A stretch of 64,000 nt of DNA from Rothia sp. (in: high G+C Gram-positive bacteria) (GTDB lineage: Bacteria > Actinomycetota > Actinomycetes > Actinomycetales > Micrococcaceae), in assembly GCA_030524105.1 (NCBI GenBank), contig JAUNHE010000002.1, positions 1 to 64,000 of the forward strand, written 5' to 3'. The number at the start of each line of letters is the position of its first letter. Within the stretch, counting starts at the first letter, position 1. The position numbers and the translations under genes were made by a program. This document shows positions 28,018 to 37,367 of this stretch, in pieces. A model generated the notes under the pieces. That model did not search any database, had not been told where the DNA came from, and was given only the letters and a program-made list of their open reading frames with translations.

Positions 28018-28518
28018 TTGACTTCAGAGAATAAGGGTGCCTGGCTTACTCAAGAAGCCTACGACCGGCTCAGCAAGGAACTAGAATACCTTTCTGGCCC
28101 CTACCGGCAAGAGATTGTTGACCGGATTGCAGCTGCCCGCGACGAAGGCGACCTCAAAGAAAACGGGGGATACCACGCCGCCCGAGAAGAGCAGGGCAAA
28201 AATGAAGGACGTATTGCCCAGCTTAAGAGTTTGCTTGATAACGCCTATATTGGTGAAGCAGTCAAAGACGACGGCATCGTGGAACCGGGCATGGTAGTAG
28301 ACGCAGAGATTGCCGGAAAAGCCATGAAATTTTTACTCGGCTCCCGCGAAGTAGCCGACTCCTTGGTAGGAGACAGCCAACTCCAGGTTTTTTCAGAAAA
28401 GTCCCCTATGGGTGCAGCTATCAACGGCCATAAGGTTGGTGAAGAAGTCTCTTACCAGGCTCCCAATGGCCAGTCCATCACCGTTAAAATTACTGCAGCC
28501 GAACCCTTTTCTGGCTAA
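28018..28518 (+). CDS. greA: Transcription elongation factor GreA
   Basis: GreA rescues backtracked RNA polymerase by stimulating transcript cleavage. The N-terminal antiparallel coiled coil contains the tip acidic residues in ARDEGDLKENGGYHAAREEQ, and the C-terminal FKBP-like domain ends with GEEVSYQAPNGQSITVKI. TTG start with AAGGAG five bases upstream, a strong ribosome site. Length 166. It follows DUF4307 in the standard actinobacterial order. Confidence 0.95.
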   Translation: MTSENKGAWLTQEAYDRLSKELEYLSGPYRQEIVDRIAAARDEGDLKENGGYHAAREEQGKNEGRIAQLKSLLDNAYIGEAVKDDGIVEPGMVVDAEIAGKAMKFLLGSREVADSLVGDSQLQVFSEKSPMGAAINGHKVGEEVSYQAPNGQSITVKITAAEPFSG

Positions 28519-28551
28519 GGGCCTGCCTCCTAGCTTCCCTGACCAGAAAAA

Positions 28552-29811
28552 TCAGTAGACAACAATAGGCTGATAACCTGCATCGGTGAGCCCTGCCAGT
28601 ACCTGCTGGCAGTGCTCATTACCCTTGGTCTCCATATCAATGGTGATCGAGACATCCCCCATAGACAGGGCACCACCCACCCTGGTATGGTCCACCCCGG
28701 TGACGTTGGCATCCAGGGACGAAATAATGGACGATATTCTGGTTAGCTCACCGGGGCGATCGTTAAGCATGAGTTTAATGGTCAGGTAACGTCCTGCAGC
28801 TGAGAGGCCCCGCTGAATAACCTTAAGCATCAGCATAGGGTCGATATTTCCACCTGAGAGCAGGCACACCGTGGTCCCCAGATTGCCGTAGGTTTTCTTT
28901 AAGGTCTGATCAAGCAGGGCAGCAACCGGCACCGAACCTGCCGGTTCAACTACCAGCTTATTTCGCTCCATCAAAAAGATGAGGGCCCGGGCAATGTCGT
29001 CTTCAGAGACCGTATGAACGTCATCAACTAACTCTTTGATGATAGAAAACGGCATTTGTCCGGGACGGCCAACGGCAATACCGTCGGCAATGGTGGCAAC
29101 TTTTTTTAAGGGCACCAGGGCGTCAGCTGCCAGGGAGGGAGGGTAGGCTGCCGCGTGCTCAGCCTGAACTCCAATAATGCGAATCTTTCGGCCGGTCTGT
29201 TCAGCTATAGCCCGTACTGCCACTGAGATGCCGGCCAGCAGTCCACCACCGCCAACACCAACAATAATGGTGTCGACCGTGGGCACCTGCTCCATAATCT
29301 CCAAACCGATAGTGCCCTGACCGGCTATGATATCGGGGTTATCAAAGGGGTGCACAAAAACAGCTGAATGTTCTTGGGCATAGCGGTTAGCCTCAGCTAA
29401 GGCCTGATCAACGGTGGCCCCGTGCAGCACTACCTCCGCCCCACGGGATTTTGTGGCCGCAACCTTGGGCAGGGCCGCCCCCAGGGGCATATAGATTCTG
29501 GCCTTAATACCAAGTTTGGCAGCCGCCAGTGCAACCCCCTGAGCATGATTACCCGCAGAAGCAGCCACCACACCGCGAGCTTTTTGCTCGGGAGAAAGCC
29601 TGGCCATTCTCACGTAGGCGCCGCGAACCTTAAAAGAACCCGAACGCTGCAGGTTCTCACATTTAAGGTAAACCTCTGAGCCTAGCCGGGACGAAAGCTC
29701 CCGGGAATGGTCCATAGGGGTGTGCTCAATAACGGCCTCTAAAAGCTTAGCTGCCTGCTGAATATCGGCAAGCCCAACCGGTAGATTTTCCAAAGCCCCT
29801 TGCTTATGCAT
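28552..29811 (-). CDS. ilvA: Threonine ammonia-lyase
   Basis: PLP-dependent deamination of threonine to 2-oxobutanoate, first step to isoleucine. The PLP lysine is K61 in SGSFKVRGA, with SAGNHAQG and the glycine loop VGGGGLLAG downstream. Residues about 325-419 form a single ACT-like regulatory domain, as in the shorter IlvA class. I place the start at ATG 29811, which overlaps the upstream AI-2E gene stop by eight bases; a longer frame to 30054 is lysine-rich shadow of that gene. Confidence 0.93.
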   Translation of the reverse strand: MHKQGALENLPVGLADIQQAAKLLEAVIEHTPMDHSRELSSRLGSEVYLKCENLQRSGSFKVRGAYVRMARLSPEQKARGVVAASAGNHAQGVALAAAKLGIKARIYMPLGAALPKVAATKSRGAEVVLHGATVDQALAEANRYAQEHSAVFVHPFDNPDIIAGQGTIGLEIMEQVPTVDTIIVGVGGGGLLAGISVAVRAIAEQTGRKIRIIGVQAEHAAAYPPSLAADALVPLKKVATIADGIAVGRPGQMPFSIIKELVDDVHTVSEDDIARALIFLMERNKLVVEPAGSVPVAALLDQTLKKTYGNLGTTVCLLSGGNIDPMLMLKVIQRGLSAAGRYLTIKLMLNDRPGELTRISSIISSLDANVTGVDHTRVGGALSMGDVSITIDMETKGNEHCQQVLAGLTDAGYQPIVVY

Positions 29812-31093
29812 GATTTTCTTCTTGCACCTCACTCTTTTGGGCAGAATCGGCTTTTTCTTCGTCTTCTTTAATACGCTTGAGCCGTTCTTTAACCTTTTCA
29901 GCCAGGGCTTTCTTCTTTTTTCGTTCAATTTCGTGAGGGTAAAGGAACTCTTCGGTACGGATCTGGGGGTCCCCTTCCCATTCACGTTGAGCAAGGTAAC
30001 GGACCACCGTATTAACAACGGCCAGCAGGGGAACGGCAAAGAGGGCTCCCACAATACCGTAAAGCATAGAACCCATAGCCACGGCCAGTACGACAGCCAG
30101 GGGGTGTAGGGATACCGCCTTGCCCATTACCAGTGGCTGCAAAATGTGGGATTCCACCTGCTGAACCACCAGTACCATAACCAGCATAAGCACCGCATTA
30201 ATAAAACCGTTGGCTACCAGAGCCAGCAAGACGGCAACAGCGCCGGTCAGTAAGGCTCCGACCACTGGAATAAAGGAACCCAAAAAGACCAGCACCCCCA
30301 GAGGGAAAGCCAGAGGCACCCCCAGAAAGAAGGCTGATAACCCAATTCCTAAGGCATCAACAAAGGCAACAAAAACCTGGACGTGAACGTAACTAACCAG
30401 TGATTTCCAACCCCGTCGACCGGCACCGTTGACGGCTCTGCGGGCTTTTTGCGGAAAAAGTTTAACAATAAAGAGCCAGATCTTCTCCCCTTCAAGTAAG
30501 AAAAAGATCAGGGTAAAGAGGACAATCACCAGGCCGGTGCCAAAGTTTCCTGCCGTCGCTCCAACAGAAGCCACCCCAGAGAGTATGGAACCGGAATTGT
30601 TTTTTACCCAGTTTGTAATCTCAAGGATATAAGAATCAATTTGGTCGGTTCCGATGTCAAAAGGCAGGTTGTTTAACCAGGCAAGAATCTGCTGGTAGCC
30701 GGCAACAACCTGATTAGACAGCGAGGAGAATCCCGACGCCAGCTGCTGGCCAACCAAGGCCAGCAGGCCCAGGACCAGCACAATAAGACCCAGCTCCGCT
30801 ATAGCGGTGGCAATACCTGCCGGGAGCTTGTGCTGACGAAAAAAATAAACAACCGGGGCAATGAGACCGGCCAGTAAAGCTGCAATGGCAACAGAAATAA
30901 GCAGCAAGCTCACCTGGGAGAAAGCCCAGTAGAGGCAGTAGCCGGCAGCGGCAACAACAAGTAGCCGCCAGGACCAGGCGGCAGCAGTACGCAGGGCAAA
31001 AGGAAGCTCTGCCTGCAAGGCCTGCGAAGAGTAAGCACTGGTCTGCTCCGCTGGTAGCAGCTCGTCCGGTTTTTTATTCATAGCAACCATCAT
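29804..31093 (-). CDS. AI-2E family (UPF0118) transporter
   Basis: A 429-residue membrane protein with about eight helices in the AI-2E/UPF0118 pattern: paired N-terminal helices, a periplasmic-type loop, and the conserved PLGVLVFLGSFIPVVGALLTG and VESHILQPLVMGKAVSLHPL segments. The C-terminal tail is long, charged and Lys/Glu-rich. Family members have been linked to signal-molecule export and to Na+/H+ antiport; substrate unknown here. ATG at 31093 with AGGT upstream. Overlaps ilvA. Confidence 0.85.
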   Translation of the reverse strand: MMVAMNKKPDELLPAEQTSAYSSQALQAELPFALRTAAAWSWRLLVVAAAGYCLYWAFSQVSLLLISVAIAALLAGLIAPVVYFFRQHKLPAGIATAIAELGLIVLVLGLLALVGQQLASGFSSLSNQVVAGYQQILAWLNNLPFDIGTDQIDSYILEITNWVKNNSGSILSGVASVGATAGNFGTGLVIVLFTLIFFLLEGEKIWLFIVKLFPQKARRAVNGAGRRGWKSLVSYVHVQVFVAFVDALGIGLSAFFLGVPLAFPLGVLVFLGSFIPVVGALLTGAVAVLLALVANGFINAVLMLVMVLVVQQVESHILQPLVMGKAVSLHPLAVVLAVAMGSMLYGIVGALFAVPLLAVVNTVVRYLAQREWEGDPQIRTEEFLYPHEIERKKKKALAEKVKERLKRIKEDEEKADSAQKSEVQEENHA

Positions 31094-31221
31094 GTCATAC
31101 CTAGCCGCTCATATAGGGCAGCAGACCAAAACTGACCAGCACAAATACTGCCATGAGCCATTTTCTGCTGGATTAGGCAGCAGCTGCGGGATAAGTCTGC
31201 GCCGGCTGCTGCCTCCAGCTC

Positions 31222-32079
31222 CTAGTTATCGGCCATACTACGCAGGTAAGAAAGTACCCGAAGAATTTCGATGTAGAGCCAGACAAGGGTAACAATCAGC
31301 CCAAAGGCCATACGCCAGGACTCACGTTCAGCAGCGCCATAACGAATAGCCTCACCAATATTGGTGAAGTCCAGTACCAAAGAGTAGGAAGCCATGACAA
31401 TGGCTAGCAGGCCAATAATGAAGCCTAGCGGAATACCCATAAACTCAAGGCTGCGCATATTGTTGCCGGCAAAGAGCATGGTACCTAGGTTGACTAGGCA
31501 AAAAACAAGGTAGGCCAGAGAGGCCACCATAAAAATCTTGGTGGCTTTTGCAGATGCCCGCACCTTACCGCTACGGAAAAGGACCAAGATAGTAGCAAAA
31601 ACAATGACTGTCCCTAGCACAGCCTGAGAAACGATGCCCGGATAGCTGGCTTCAAAACTGGCAGAAATACCGCCCAGCAGCAGCCCTTCAGCAAAGGAAT
31701 AGGCCAGCACCAAAGCGGGAGAAACCTGTTTTTTGAAGGCATTAACCAGCCCCAGAACAAGCCCCGCTATTAACCCAACAAAAACTAATGCCGGTACAAA
31801 CCAACCAATGACGGCTGCCAGGACCAGCAGGCCAAGGTTAAGCCCGGTTTTAACGATGACATCGTTAATGGTCAGCTGGCCGGTCTGAAGCGGGCCAGCG
31901 CTAGGAGCCTGGTACATGCGGTTAAGCTCTTCAGCACTGGCTTGTGTATAGCCGGGCTGCTGCCCATACTGGCCCTGCTGCGACGAACCTGCATAGGCGC
32001 CGCCGGCGCCAAACTGACCAAAACGGGACTGGCTCTGATTCGGCTGGGTCATGGAATTGATAAGGGGGTTGCCTGCCAC
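31222..32079 (-). CDS. Bax inhibitor-1 / YccA family membrane protein
   Basis: A 285-residue protein with a Gln/Gly/Ser-rich N-terminal 90 residues and seven hydrophobic helices. The actinobacterial YccA-type subfamily carries this disordered N terminus and the ending LVWLYIEILRVLSYLR. It may act as a membrane channel or interact with membrane proteases; function not established. GTG start with AAGGAG nine bases upstream. Confidence 0.85.
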   Translation of the reverse strand: MAGNPLINSMTQPNQSQSRFGQFGAGGAYAGSSQQGQYGQQPGYTQASAEELNRMYQAPSAGPLQTGQLTINDVIVKTGLNLGLLVLAAVIGWFVPALVFVGLIAGLVLGLVNAFKKQVSPALVLAYSFAEGLLLGGISASFEASYPGIVSQAVLGTVIVFATILVLFRSGKVRASAKATKIFMVASLAYLVFCLVNLGTMLFAGNNMRSLEFMGIPLGFIIGLLAIVMASYSLVLDFTNIGEAIRYGAAERESWRMAFGLIVTLVWLYIEILRVLSYLRSMADN

Positions 32080-32181
32080 GGCTAGGTTCTCCTTGTCTAT
32101 GAAGCTATATGTTCAGAACAGAATATCGAAAATGAGCCCGTTTATAAAGCTATTTAGCCCTAAGCATGAGAGGACCAGCTT

Positions 32182-33066
32182 TTACCCTTGCTTTTCTAGC
32201 TCAGCTAACTTTGCTGCTAGGTAGGTCAAAACCGCCCCATCATGATTTGTTCCAATGACTGTCTGCGCAGCAGCCTTAACGGCGGGTATTGCATTGTCTA
32301 CGGCGACTCCCTCTCCCACCAGCTGTAACATCTCTAAATCGTTAGAGTTATCGCCAAAGGCAAGCATGTCGGCTGGATCAATACCCCGCTGCTGCCCAAA
32401 CCACTTGAGGGCGGAGCCCTTATTAACCCCCCGGCTGACCAAATCAATAGCACCAAATCCGGAAGCAACCGGCACCGCTTGCTTAGGTAGCCGGTCTACA
32501 AGCTGCTCTAGAACCACATCAAGATCTCTCCTACGGGTTTGTAGGGCAAATTTAACCACCAGGTCTTGGCCGATATCTTCTAAGGAGTCGATCACCTGGA
32601 CACCGGGGTAAAACTGGTTAATAAAGCTGACATAGTTAAGGTCTCGGGGAAATTCAGCCCCCAAAAAATCCAGGTGCTCACGCATCAGGGCCGTGATGGG
32701 CTCTGCCCGCTCCCGGGGCAGGTAGGAACCTTGGTGCCCCGAAATAAGGTAGCCAATATGGGGAAAGTCAGCAAGAACAGCAACAATCTCTCCCACCGTT
32801 TCCGGGTTAAAACCAGAAAGAAGGATGTCTCCCTCATCGTCGGCAATATAGGCACCGTTTTCTGCAATATAAGAGATACCTCGGCCGTGAAAGCCGTCCA
32901 TGTACTGCCGTAGTTTCTGGTACTGGTTTCCGCTGGCAACAACAAACATAATACCTAGCCGATTCATCTGGCTAAGCAGCTGATCAAAAAGCTGCCGGTC
33001 AAAACTTTTATCCTCGTCGGTCAGCAGAGTGCCGTCCATATCCGTTGCAATGAGTTTTAAGGCCAT
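32182..33066 (-). CDS. Cof-type HAD-superfamily phosphatase
   Basis: The N-terminal DMDGTLL (nucleophile D8) and the C-terminal GDNSNDLEML motif with an upstream conserved lysine (GVNKGSALKW) define a Cof/class IIB HAD phosphatase. Such enzymes dephosphorylate sugar phosphates or flavin intermediates; the substrate here is unknown. Length 294 is a little above the usual 270. ATG start. Single gene between the Bax-inhibitor gene and the tRNA. Confidence 0.9.
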   Translation of the reverse strand: MALKLIATDMDGTLLTDEDKSFDRQLFDQLLSQMNRLGIMFVVASGNQYQKLRQYMDGFHGRGISYIAENGAYIADDEGDILLSGFNPETVGEIVAVLADFPHIGYLISGHQGSYLPRERAEPITALMREHLDFLGAEFPRDLNYVSFINQFYPGVQVIDSLEDIGQDLVVKFALQTRRRDLDVVLEQLVDRLPKQAVPVASGFGAIDLVSRGVNKGSALKWFGQQRGIDPADMLAFGDNSNDLEMLQLVGEGVAVDNAIPAVKAAAQTVIGTNHDGAVLTYLAAKLAELEKQG

Positions 33067-33177
33067 GCAACCCAGCCTAACAGCAGCACAGAACAGGCCG
33101 GTAACCAGCAGCTGGCAAAAGGATGAATCTAGGTGGACAGTTCCGCCAGCAGTAAACTTTTACCCCTGCTAAGGACC

Positions 33178-33207
33178 AAAAAACCCGGTTGGCCTAGGCC
33201 AACCGGG
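33178..33207 (-). terminator. Intrinsic terminator of the tRNA gene
   Basis: A perfect 24-base palindrome (33184-33207, arms CCCGGTTGGCCT/AGGCCAACCGGG) is followed on the minus strand by six T (33183-33178). It lies 19 bases past the tRNA 3' end. A classic Rho-independent terminator. Confidence 0.9.
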
Positions 33208-33225
33208 GCGGATATACAATGGCGG

Positions 33226-33299
33226 TGCTCCCACTGGGACTCGAACCCAGAACACAAGGATTTTAAGTCCTCTGCCTCTGCCAATTGGGCTATGGGAGC
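33226..33299 (-). tRNA. tRNA-Leu(UAA), short variable loop
   Basis: A 74-nt cloverleaf on the minus strand: acceptor GCTCCCA/TGGGAGC, T8, D-arm GCC...GGC, anticodon stem GAGGA/TCCTT (one G-T) with loop CTTAAAA, variable region GTGTT, T-arm CTGGG-TTCGAGT-CCCAG, discriminator A73. The anticodon is UAA, reading the leucine codon UUA. CCA is not encoded (the next bases are CCG). The variable region is only five bases, whereas bacterial leucine tRNAs normally have a long variable arm. The Leu assignment therefore rests on the anticodon alone. Confidence 0.88.
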
Positions 33300-33351
33300 A
33301 AATCTGTGCCTACCATTAGAGGTAGGCACATATATTTATACCAGAAATTTC

Positions 33352-34737
33352 CTAAAGTTTCGCCTTGACCTTCTCCGGAGCGGTCCCGGTTGCTGTCTGG
33401 AAGGCCCGGCGCGGTGAACGCTGATGGCGAATGGTGGAGGTATCCCGGCCAAAAATCTGATTTAAGGCCCAAATACTCATGACACGAACGGTACGTTCCG
33501 TTGTGGGAATAGCCATGCCGTGATACCCACGGTGCATTAACCAAGCCAAGGGCCCACCAATGGTCTTACCCTTAAAGTTGGCAACCCCCTTCCAGAGGCC
33601 CATACCAGCAACAACACCAATAGTCTCGTGGTAGTAATCGCTCAGAGCCTCACCATTACGGGCAGCCAGGAGGTTCTGGGCAATCTTAAGAGCCTGGCGG
33701 CTGGCATGCTGGGCATTAGGAACGCAGAAGCCGCCAACTCCGCCTCCGGAAAGATCCGGAACAGCAGCATTATCGCCGGCAGCCCAGGCGCCCTCAACAA
33801 CACCGTCGTCTCCGGTAACGCGTAGATCTGCCCCTACCCGTACCCGGCCACGCTCATCCAGCGGCAAATCGCTATTCTTCAGCATGGGTGAGGCAGCAAC
33901 GCCAGCAGTCCAAATCAAGGTGTCCGTATCCAACTCACCGGCAGCGGACTTATCCCCCATGTTAATAAGCTGCAGATGGCCGTCGGTAGCGTCTGCCAAA
34001 GAGGTATTGAGCAGCACCTCAACACCGCGGGCCCGTAGGTCAGCAACAACCTTCTCGGCCCGCTCTGCCGGAACTTCCGGCATAACCCGAGGGGCGGCTT
34101 CAACCAGGACAAAACGTAGGTCTGTTACCCGCAGGCGGTTATTACGCTCAACGGCAACCCGGGCCATGTCCTCCAGCTCCGAGATGGTTTCGATACCGGC
34201 AAAGCCTCCACCAACAATGACAAAGGTCAAAGCCCGGCGGCGCGCATCTTCATCGTCCAGCAGGGAAGCAACCTCAATGCGCTCTAGAACCCAGTTACGC
34301 ACAGAAACTGCCTCTTCAACAGTTTTCATGCCAATAGCGGCCTCTGCTAGACCTGGAATAGGGAAGGCCCGGGTTACCGAACCGGCACCAACCACAATCT
34401 CATCGTAGGTAATTTCAAAGGGTTCGCCCTTGTCGATGGGTTCTACCGTGGCCACCCGCTGAGCGTGATTAATGGCAATAACCCGGCCCCCAACAATTTC
34501 GCTAGCACGCAGGTGCTGGCGCAGCGGGACGGTTGCATTACGCCCTTCCATAGAGCCAGCAGCAACCTCCGGCAGGAAGGGCTGGTAGGTCATGTAGGGG
34601 TTAGGGTCTACTACGGTAACAACACCGCCAGATTCTTTAATAACTTTCTGAATCTTTTTTGCAACAGTAAAGCCCACGTAGCCGCCGCCAACGATAAGTA
34701 CGCGCGGGCGGTCCTGAGCGAGTTTGGTGAATGCCAT
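33352..34737 (-). CDS. ndh: Type II NADH:quinone oxidoreductase
   Basis: A membrane-associated flavoprotein that passes electrons from NADH to quinone without pumping protons. The FAD-binding VGGGYVGF is at residues 16-23, the NADH-binding VIVGGGFAGIE near residue 170, and TLIWTAGVAASP plus the AAGDNAAVPD segment are family hallmarks. The C-terminal region is amphipathic, suited to membrane contact. ATG with AAGGAAGAG upstream. Length 461 fits NDH-2. Confidence 0.92.
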   Translation of the reverse strand: MAFTKLAQDRPRVLIVGGGYVGFTVAKKIQKVIKESGGVVTVVDPNPYMTYQPFLPEVAAGSMEGRNATVPLRQHLRASEIVGGRVIAINHAQRVATVEPIDKGEPFEITYDEIVVGAGSVTRAFPIPGLAEAAIGMKTVEEAVSVRNWVLERIEVASLLDDEDARRRALTFVIVGGGFAGIETISELEDMARVAVERNNRLRVTDLRFVLVEAAPRVMPEVPAERAEKVVADLRARGVEVLLNTSLADATDGHLQLINMGDKSAAGELDTDTLIWTAGVAASPMLKNSDLPLDERGRVRVGADLRVTGDDGVVEGAWAAGDNAAVPDLSGGGVGGFCVPNAQHASRQALKIAQNLLAARNGEALSDYYHETIGVVAGMGLWKGVANFKGKTIGGPLAWLMHRGYHGMAIPTTERTVRVMSIWALNQIFGRDTSTIRHQRSPRRAFQTATGTAPEKVKAKL

Positions 34738-35001
34738 ATTTTTTAACTCTTCCTTGTTCGAGGTACGAGCATCTGACGCTGATCAATGCCCCGTCCTGCA
34801 TGCCAATGAACGCGCGCCTTCGAGGCCAGCTCAAGAAATACTGACTTAAACGCACAGCTCAGATGGTGAGGATAATTGCTCATAAGCTATGATGCCACTT
34901 TAAAGCTAATTTGCCCATTTTGGAGAGCCCGGTTTCAGCCTGGATTCGACAGGATACGTCCACATATATACCTACATATTAGCTGGCTTAAGGGGCTAAC
35001 T

Positions 35002-36375
35002 CTAGCGGCTAATCTTTTTTAAGCGAATAACTGCACGAGCGGTAATAATCACAACCCACAGAGCAAAAAGACCAATTATGACCGGAGCTAACCAGCCAGT
35101 CTGTTGACCAGATTGAGCGGAGATAGGACCAGCCAGCTCTGCATCCCCATCGGTGCCGCTGGCCTGACTGGCAGAAACTTCTTCAGCAGGGACGGGCTCC
35201 TGCTCAGCTGCCTGCTCGACAGGCTGACCAGCCTGAGACTGATTTTCCCGGTGTACCTTAATCCACTCACTGACAGAACCCAGCGGATTAGTCTCGGTAT
35301 CATCGGCAGTGTCGGCGGCCATGGCCCGCTGCGGATTAATAATTCCGTAGCCGTAAATAGCATCCCGCCCCGCAGGCCCCCGATCGTCGGCAGAACTTAT
35401 GATACGCTCAATAATTTGGTTGGCGCTCAGCTCTGGGTAGGCTTCCTTGATCAGGGCAGCCAAGCCAGAAACAATCGGAGCCGCCGCAGAGGTGCCGGAC
35501 CACATGGCATAGTCATTACCGGGCACCGCCCCTACCAAGTACTCGGCCGGTGCTGTAACGGCAATAGAAATACCCTGTGATGACGAAGACCAAGAATCCT
35601 TTCGGCTCCTATCAACTCCACCAACACTTAGCACCCCCGGGATAGTAGCCGGGGCACCCACCTGAATCAGCCCAGAGCTGCGATTACCGGCTGAAGCAAC
35701 CACCAGCACCCCCCGCTCCTGGGCATAGGCAAAAGCCTTATCCCAGCTTTTAGGCCAAGTCGGTTTATTAGAACCTACCGAAAGATTAATAATGTCCGCC
35801 CCTTTATTGACGGCGCACTCTACGGCCTCGGGGATCTGCTGTTCAATATCTTTACTGCCGGCCGTGACCGTGCCCATCTCCAAGGAAATAGGCAAAATTT
35901 TAGCTTGAGGAGCAATACCTAACATACCTGCCGGTTTGCCCGGCTGCCCCTGATCCGCTGTCTGACCGTCGTCGTGGCCATGCCCGGCAATAACAGAGGC
36001 AGCTAAAGTACCGTGCTCGGGTTCTAGCCCCAAACCCTGCCAGCCCTTAGCATCTCCCACCCCGGAGGCATCCCACCCAGCCAGAACATTGTTTTTAAGG
36101 TCCTGATGGTTTTTGTCCACCCCGGTATCGATAACAGCAACCGTCACCCCCTTACCGGTAGCCTGCTTCCAGAGCTGATCAAACCCGTAGTCGCTTAACC
36201 AATACTCACGAGCCCGAATACTGTCACCCTGGGGGGTGGCAACCGTCGGAATCGAGGGCAGCACAGAGGGACTTGGGGCCGCAGGAACGGGTTCTGCCCA
36301 GGCAGACTGCCCAGAGCCGGCCAGGGCAGAAACCAAAAAAAGACAGCAGAGGAATAGGACTCCTTGAGCACGCAT
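35002..36375 (-). CDS. Membrane-anchored subtilisin-like protease (S8, mycosin-like)
   Basis: A 457-residue secreted serine protease. A signal peptide ends near SAWA-EP; the catalytic triad is D83 (VIDTGVD), H121 (HGTLAAS) and S296 (SGTSAAAPIV), with oxyanion Asn in SAGN. A Glu/Ala/Gln-rich linker leads to a C-terminal membrane helix and a basic tail, so the protease faces outside. This signal-protease-linker-helix plan is that of type VII secretion mycosins, but no ESX genes are in the window. ATG at 36375 has GAAAGAAG upstream; GTG at 36390 is the alternative. Confidence 0.88.
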   Translation of the reverse strand: MRAQGVLFLCCLFLVSALAGSGQSAWAEPVPAAPSPSVLPSIPTVATPQGDSIRAREYWLSDYGFDQLWKQATGKGVTVAVIDTGVDKNHQDLKNNVLAGWDASGVGDAKGWQGLGLEPEHGTLAASVIAGHGHDDGQTADQGQPGKPAGMLGIAPQAKILPISLEMGTVTAGSKDIEQQIPEAVECAVNKGADIINLSVGSNKPTWPKSWDKAFAYAQERGVLVVASAGNRSSGLIQVGAPATIPGVLSVGGVDRSRKDSWSSSSQGISIAVTAPAEYLVGAVPGNDYAMWSGTSAAAPIVSGLAALIKEAYPELSANQIIERIISSADDRGPAGRDAIYGYGIINPQRAMAADTADDTETNPLGSVSEWIKVHRENQSQAGQPVEQAAEQEPVPAEEVSASQASGTDGDAELAGPISAQSGQQTGWLAPVIIGLFALWVVIITARAVIRLKKISR

Positions 36376-36404
36376 GGGGCTTCTTTCCACGGAAGAACGG
36401 CAAA

Positions 36405-37340
36405 TTAGAGGGCTAGAGACAGCGCCAGCCCGTCTAGAATATCGAACTCACTCACCCGTACCGTCTTAATTGCTCCTCCGGTGGCTGCATTAACTTCTGT
36501 GACAATCTGTGACCAGATACAGGCACCAGTTCCGATGACATCGACTCTGCCCGGGTGCATAAAGCCCAGGGCTGCTCTTTCCTGCACAGACATATTTGCC
36601 AGCTGCTCTGCTGCCCGCTGAACCTGCTCAAGACTGAGCTCTGCCCCATTAATAGCCTCAGGATCATAGGAGTCCAATGCTAAGGCTTGAGCACAGACTG
36701 TGGTAATAGTTCCCGCTACACCAACAAGCCGGTCTACCTTGCTGAAATCAACCACCTGCCTGACCTGGCTTAGAGCCTGCTCAACTTCATCCCGGATCTG
36801 CTGCCGTTGCTGGGCGGTCAGCGGGGCACTTACTGCACAGCGTTCGCTTAAACGTACACAGCCAATATCAGCCGAATAGGCCGCCTGCACCTGCTGCTGG
36901 CCTAAGACAAATTCGGTGGAGCCTCCCCCTAAATCAACCAGCATGCTAGAGCCGTCTATAGGTTCCAGGGCTGAAATTGCTCCGGCAAAAGAGAGCTGAG
37001 CTTCTTCCTGGCCAGAGATTACCTCCGGTTTGACCCCAAGAATCTCTTCAATGCCGGCGATAAAAAGGTCTCGATTTTTAGCGTCCCGGCTAGCGCTCGT
37101 TGCCCCAAAACGGATCTGTTCCACCGCGTATTCGTCCAGCAGCTGCTTAAAACCGCGGGTAGCAGCAAAGGTGCGTTCTAAAGCTTGGGGGGCAAATTCA
37201 CCCCTGGCATCCACCCCCTGCCCTAGCCGGACGACTTCCATCCGGCGAAGAAGCTGGCGTAAGCGGGTAGAACCCTCTTCTCGCTCAGCAATGAGTAGTC
37301 GAATCGAATTAGTACCGCAATCAATAGCAGCAATACGCAC
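36405..37340 (-). CDS. Ppx/GppA family exopolyphosphatase/ppGpp phosphatase
   Basis: An ASKHA-fold phosphatase acting on polyphosphate or pppGpp. Motifs AAIDCGTNSIRLLI (residues 4-17) and MLVDLGGGSTEFVLG are the two phosphate-binding loops; VGVAGTITTV and RVSEFDILDGLAL follow. Length 311 is the short actinobacterial type with only two domains. GTG start with AAGGAGG eight bases upstream. Downstream of DUF501, ftsB and eno in the standard order. Polyphosphatase versus pppGpp activity cannot be decided. Confidence 0.92.
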   Translation of the reverse strand: MRIAAIDCGTNSIRLLIAEREEGSTRLRQLLRRMEVVRLGQGVDARGEFAPQALERTFAATRGFKQLLDEYAVEQIRFGATSASRDAKNRDLFIAGIEEILGVKPEVISGQEEAQLSFAGAISALEPIDGSSMLVDLGGGSTEFVLGQQQVQAAYSADIGCVRLSERCAVSAPLTAQQRQQIRDEVEQALSQVRQVVDFSKVDRLVGVAGTITTVCAQALALDSYDPEAINGAELSLEQVQRAAEQLANMSVQERAALGFMHPGRVDVIGTGACIWSQIVTEVNAATGGAIKTVRVSEFDILDGLALSLAL

Positions 37341-37367
37341 GAATGCGCCCTCCTTAGCTACTGCTTC

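Noticed and set aside
29812..30054. N-terminal extension of the threonine ammonia-lyase frame
   Set aside because: Lysine-rich sequence is the other-frame shadow of the AI-2E gene; ATG at 29811 gives the expected IlvA start.
34738..35001. 264-base gap between ndh and the protease gene
   Set aside because: Looked for a riboswitch or small gene and saw only AT-rich promoter-like sequence.
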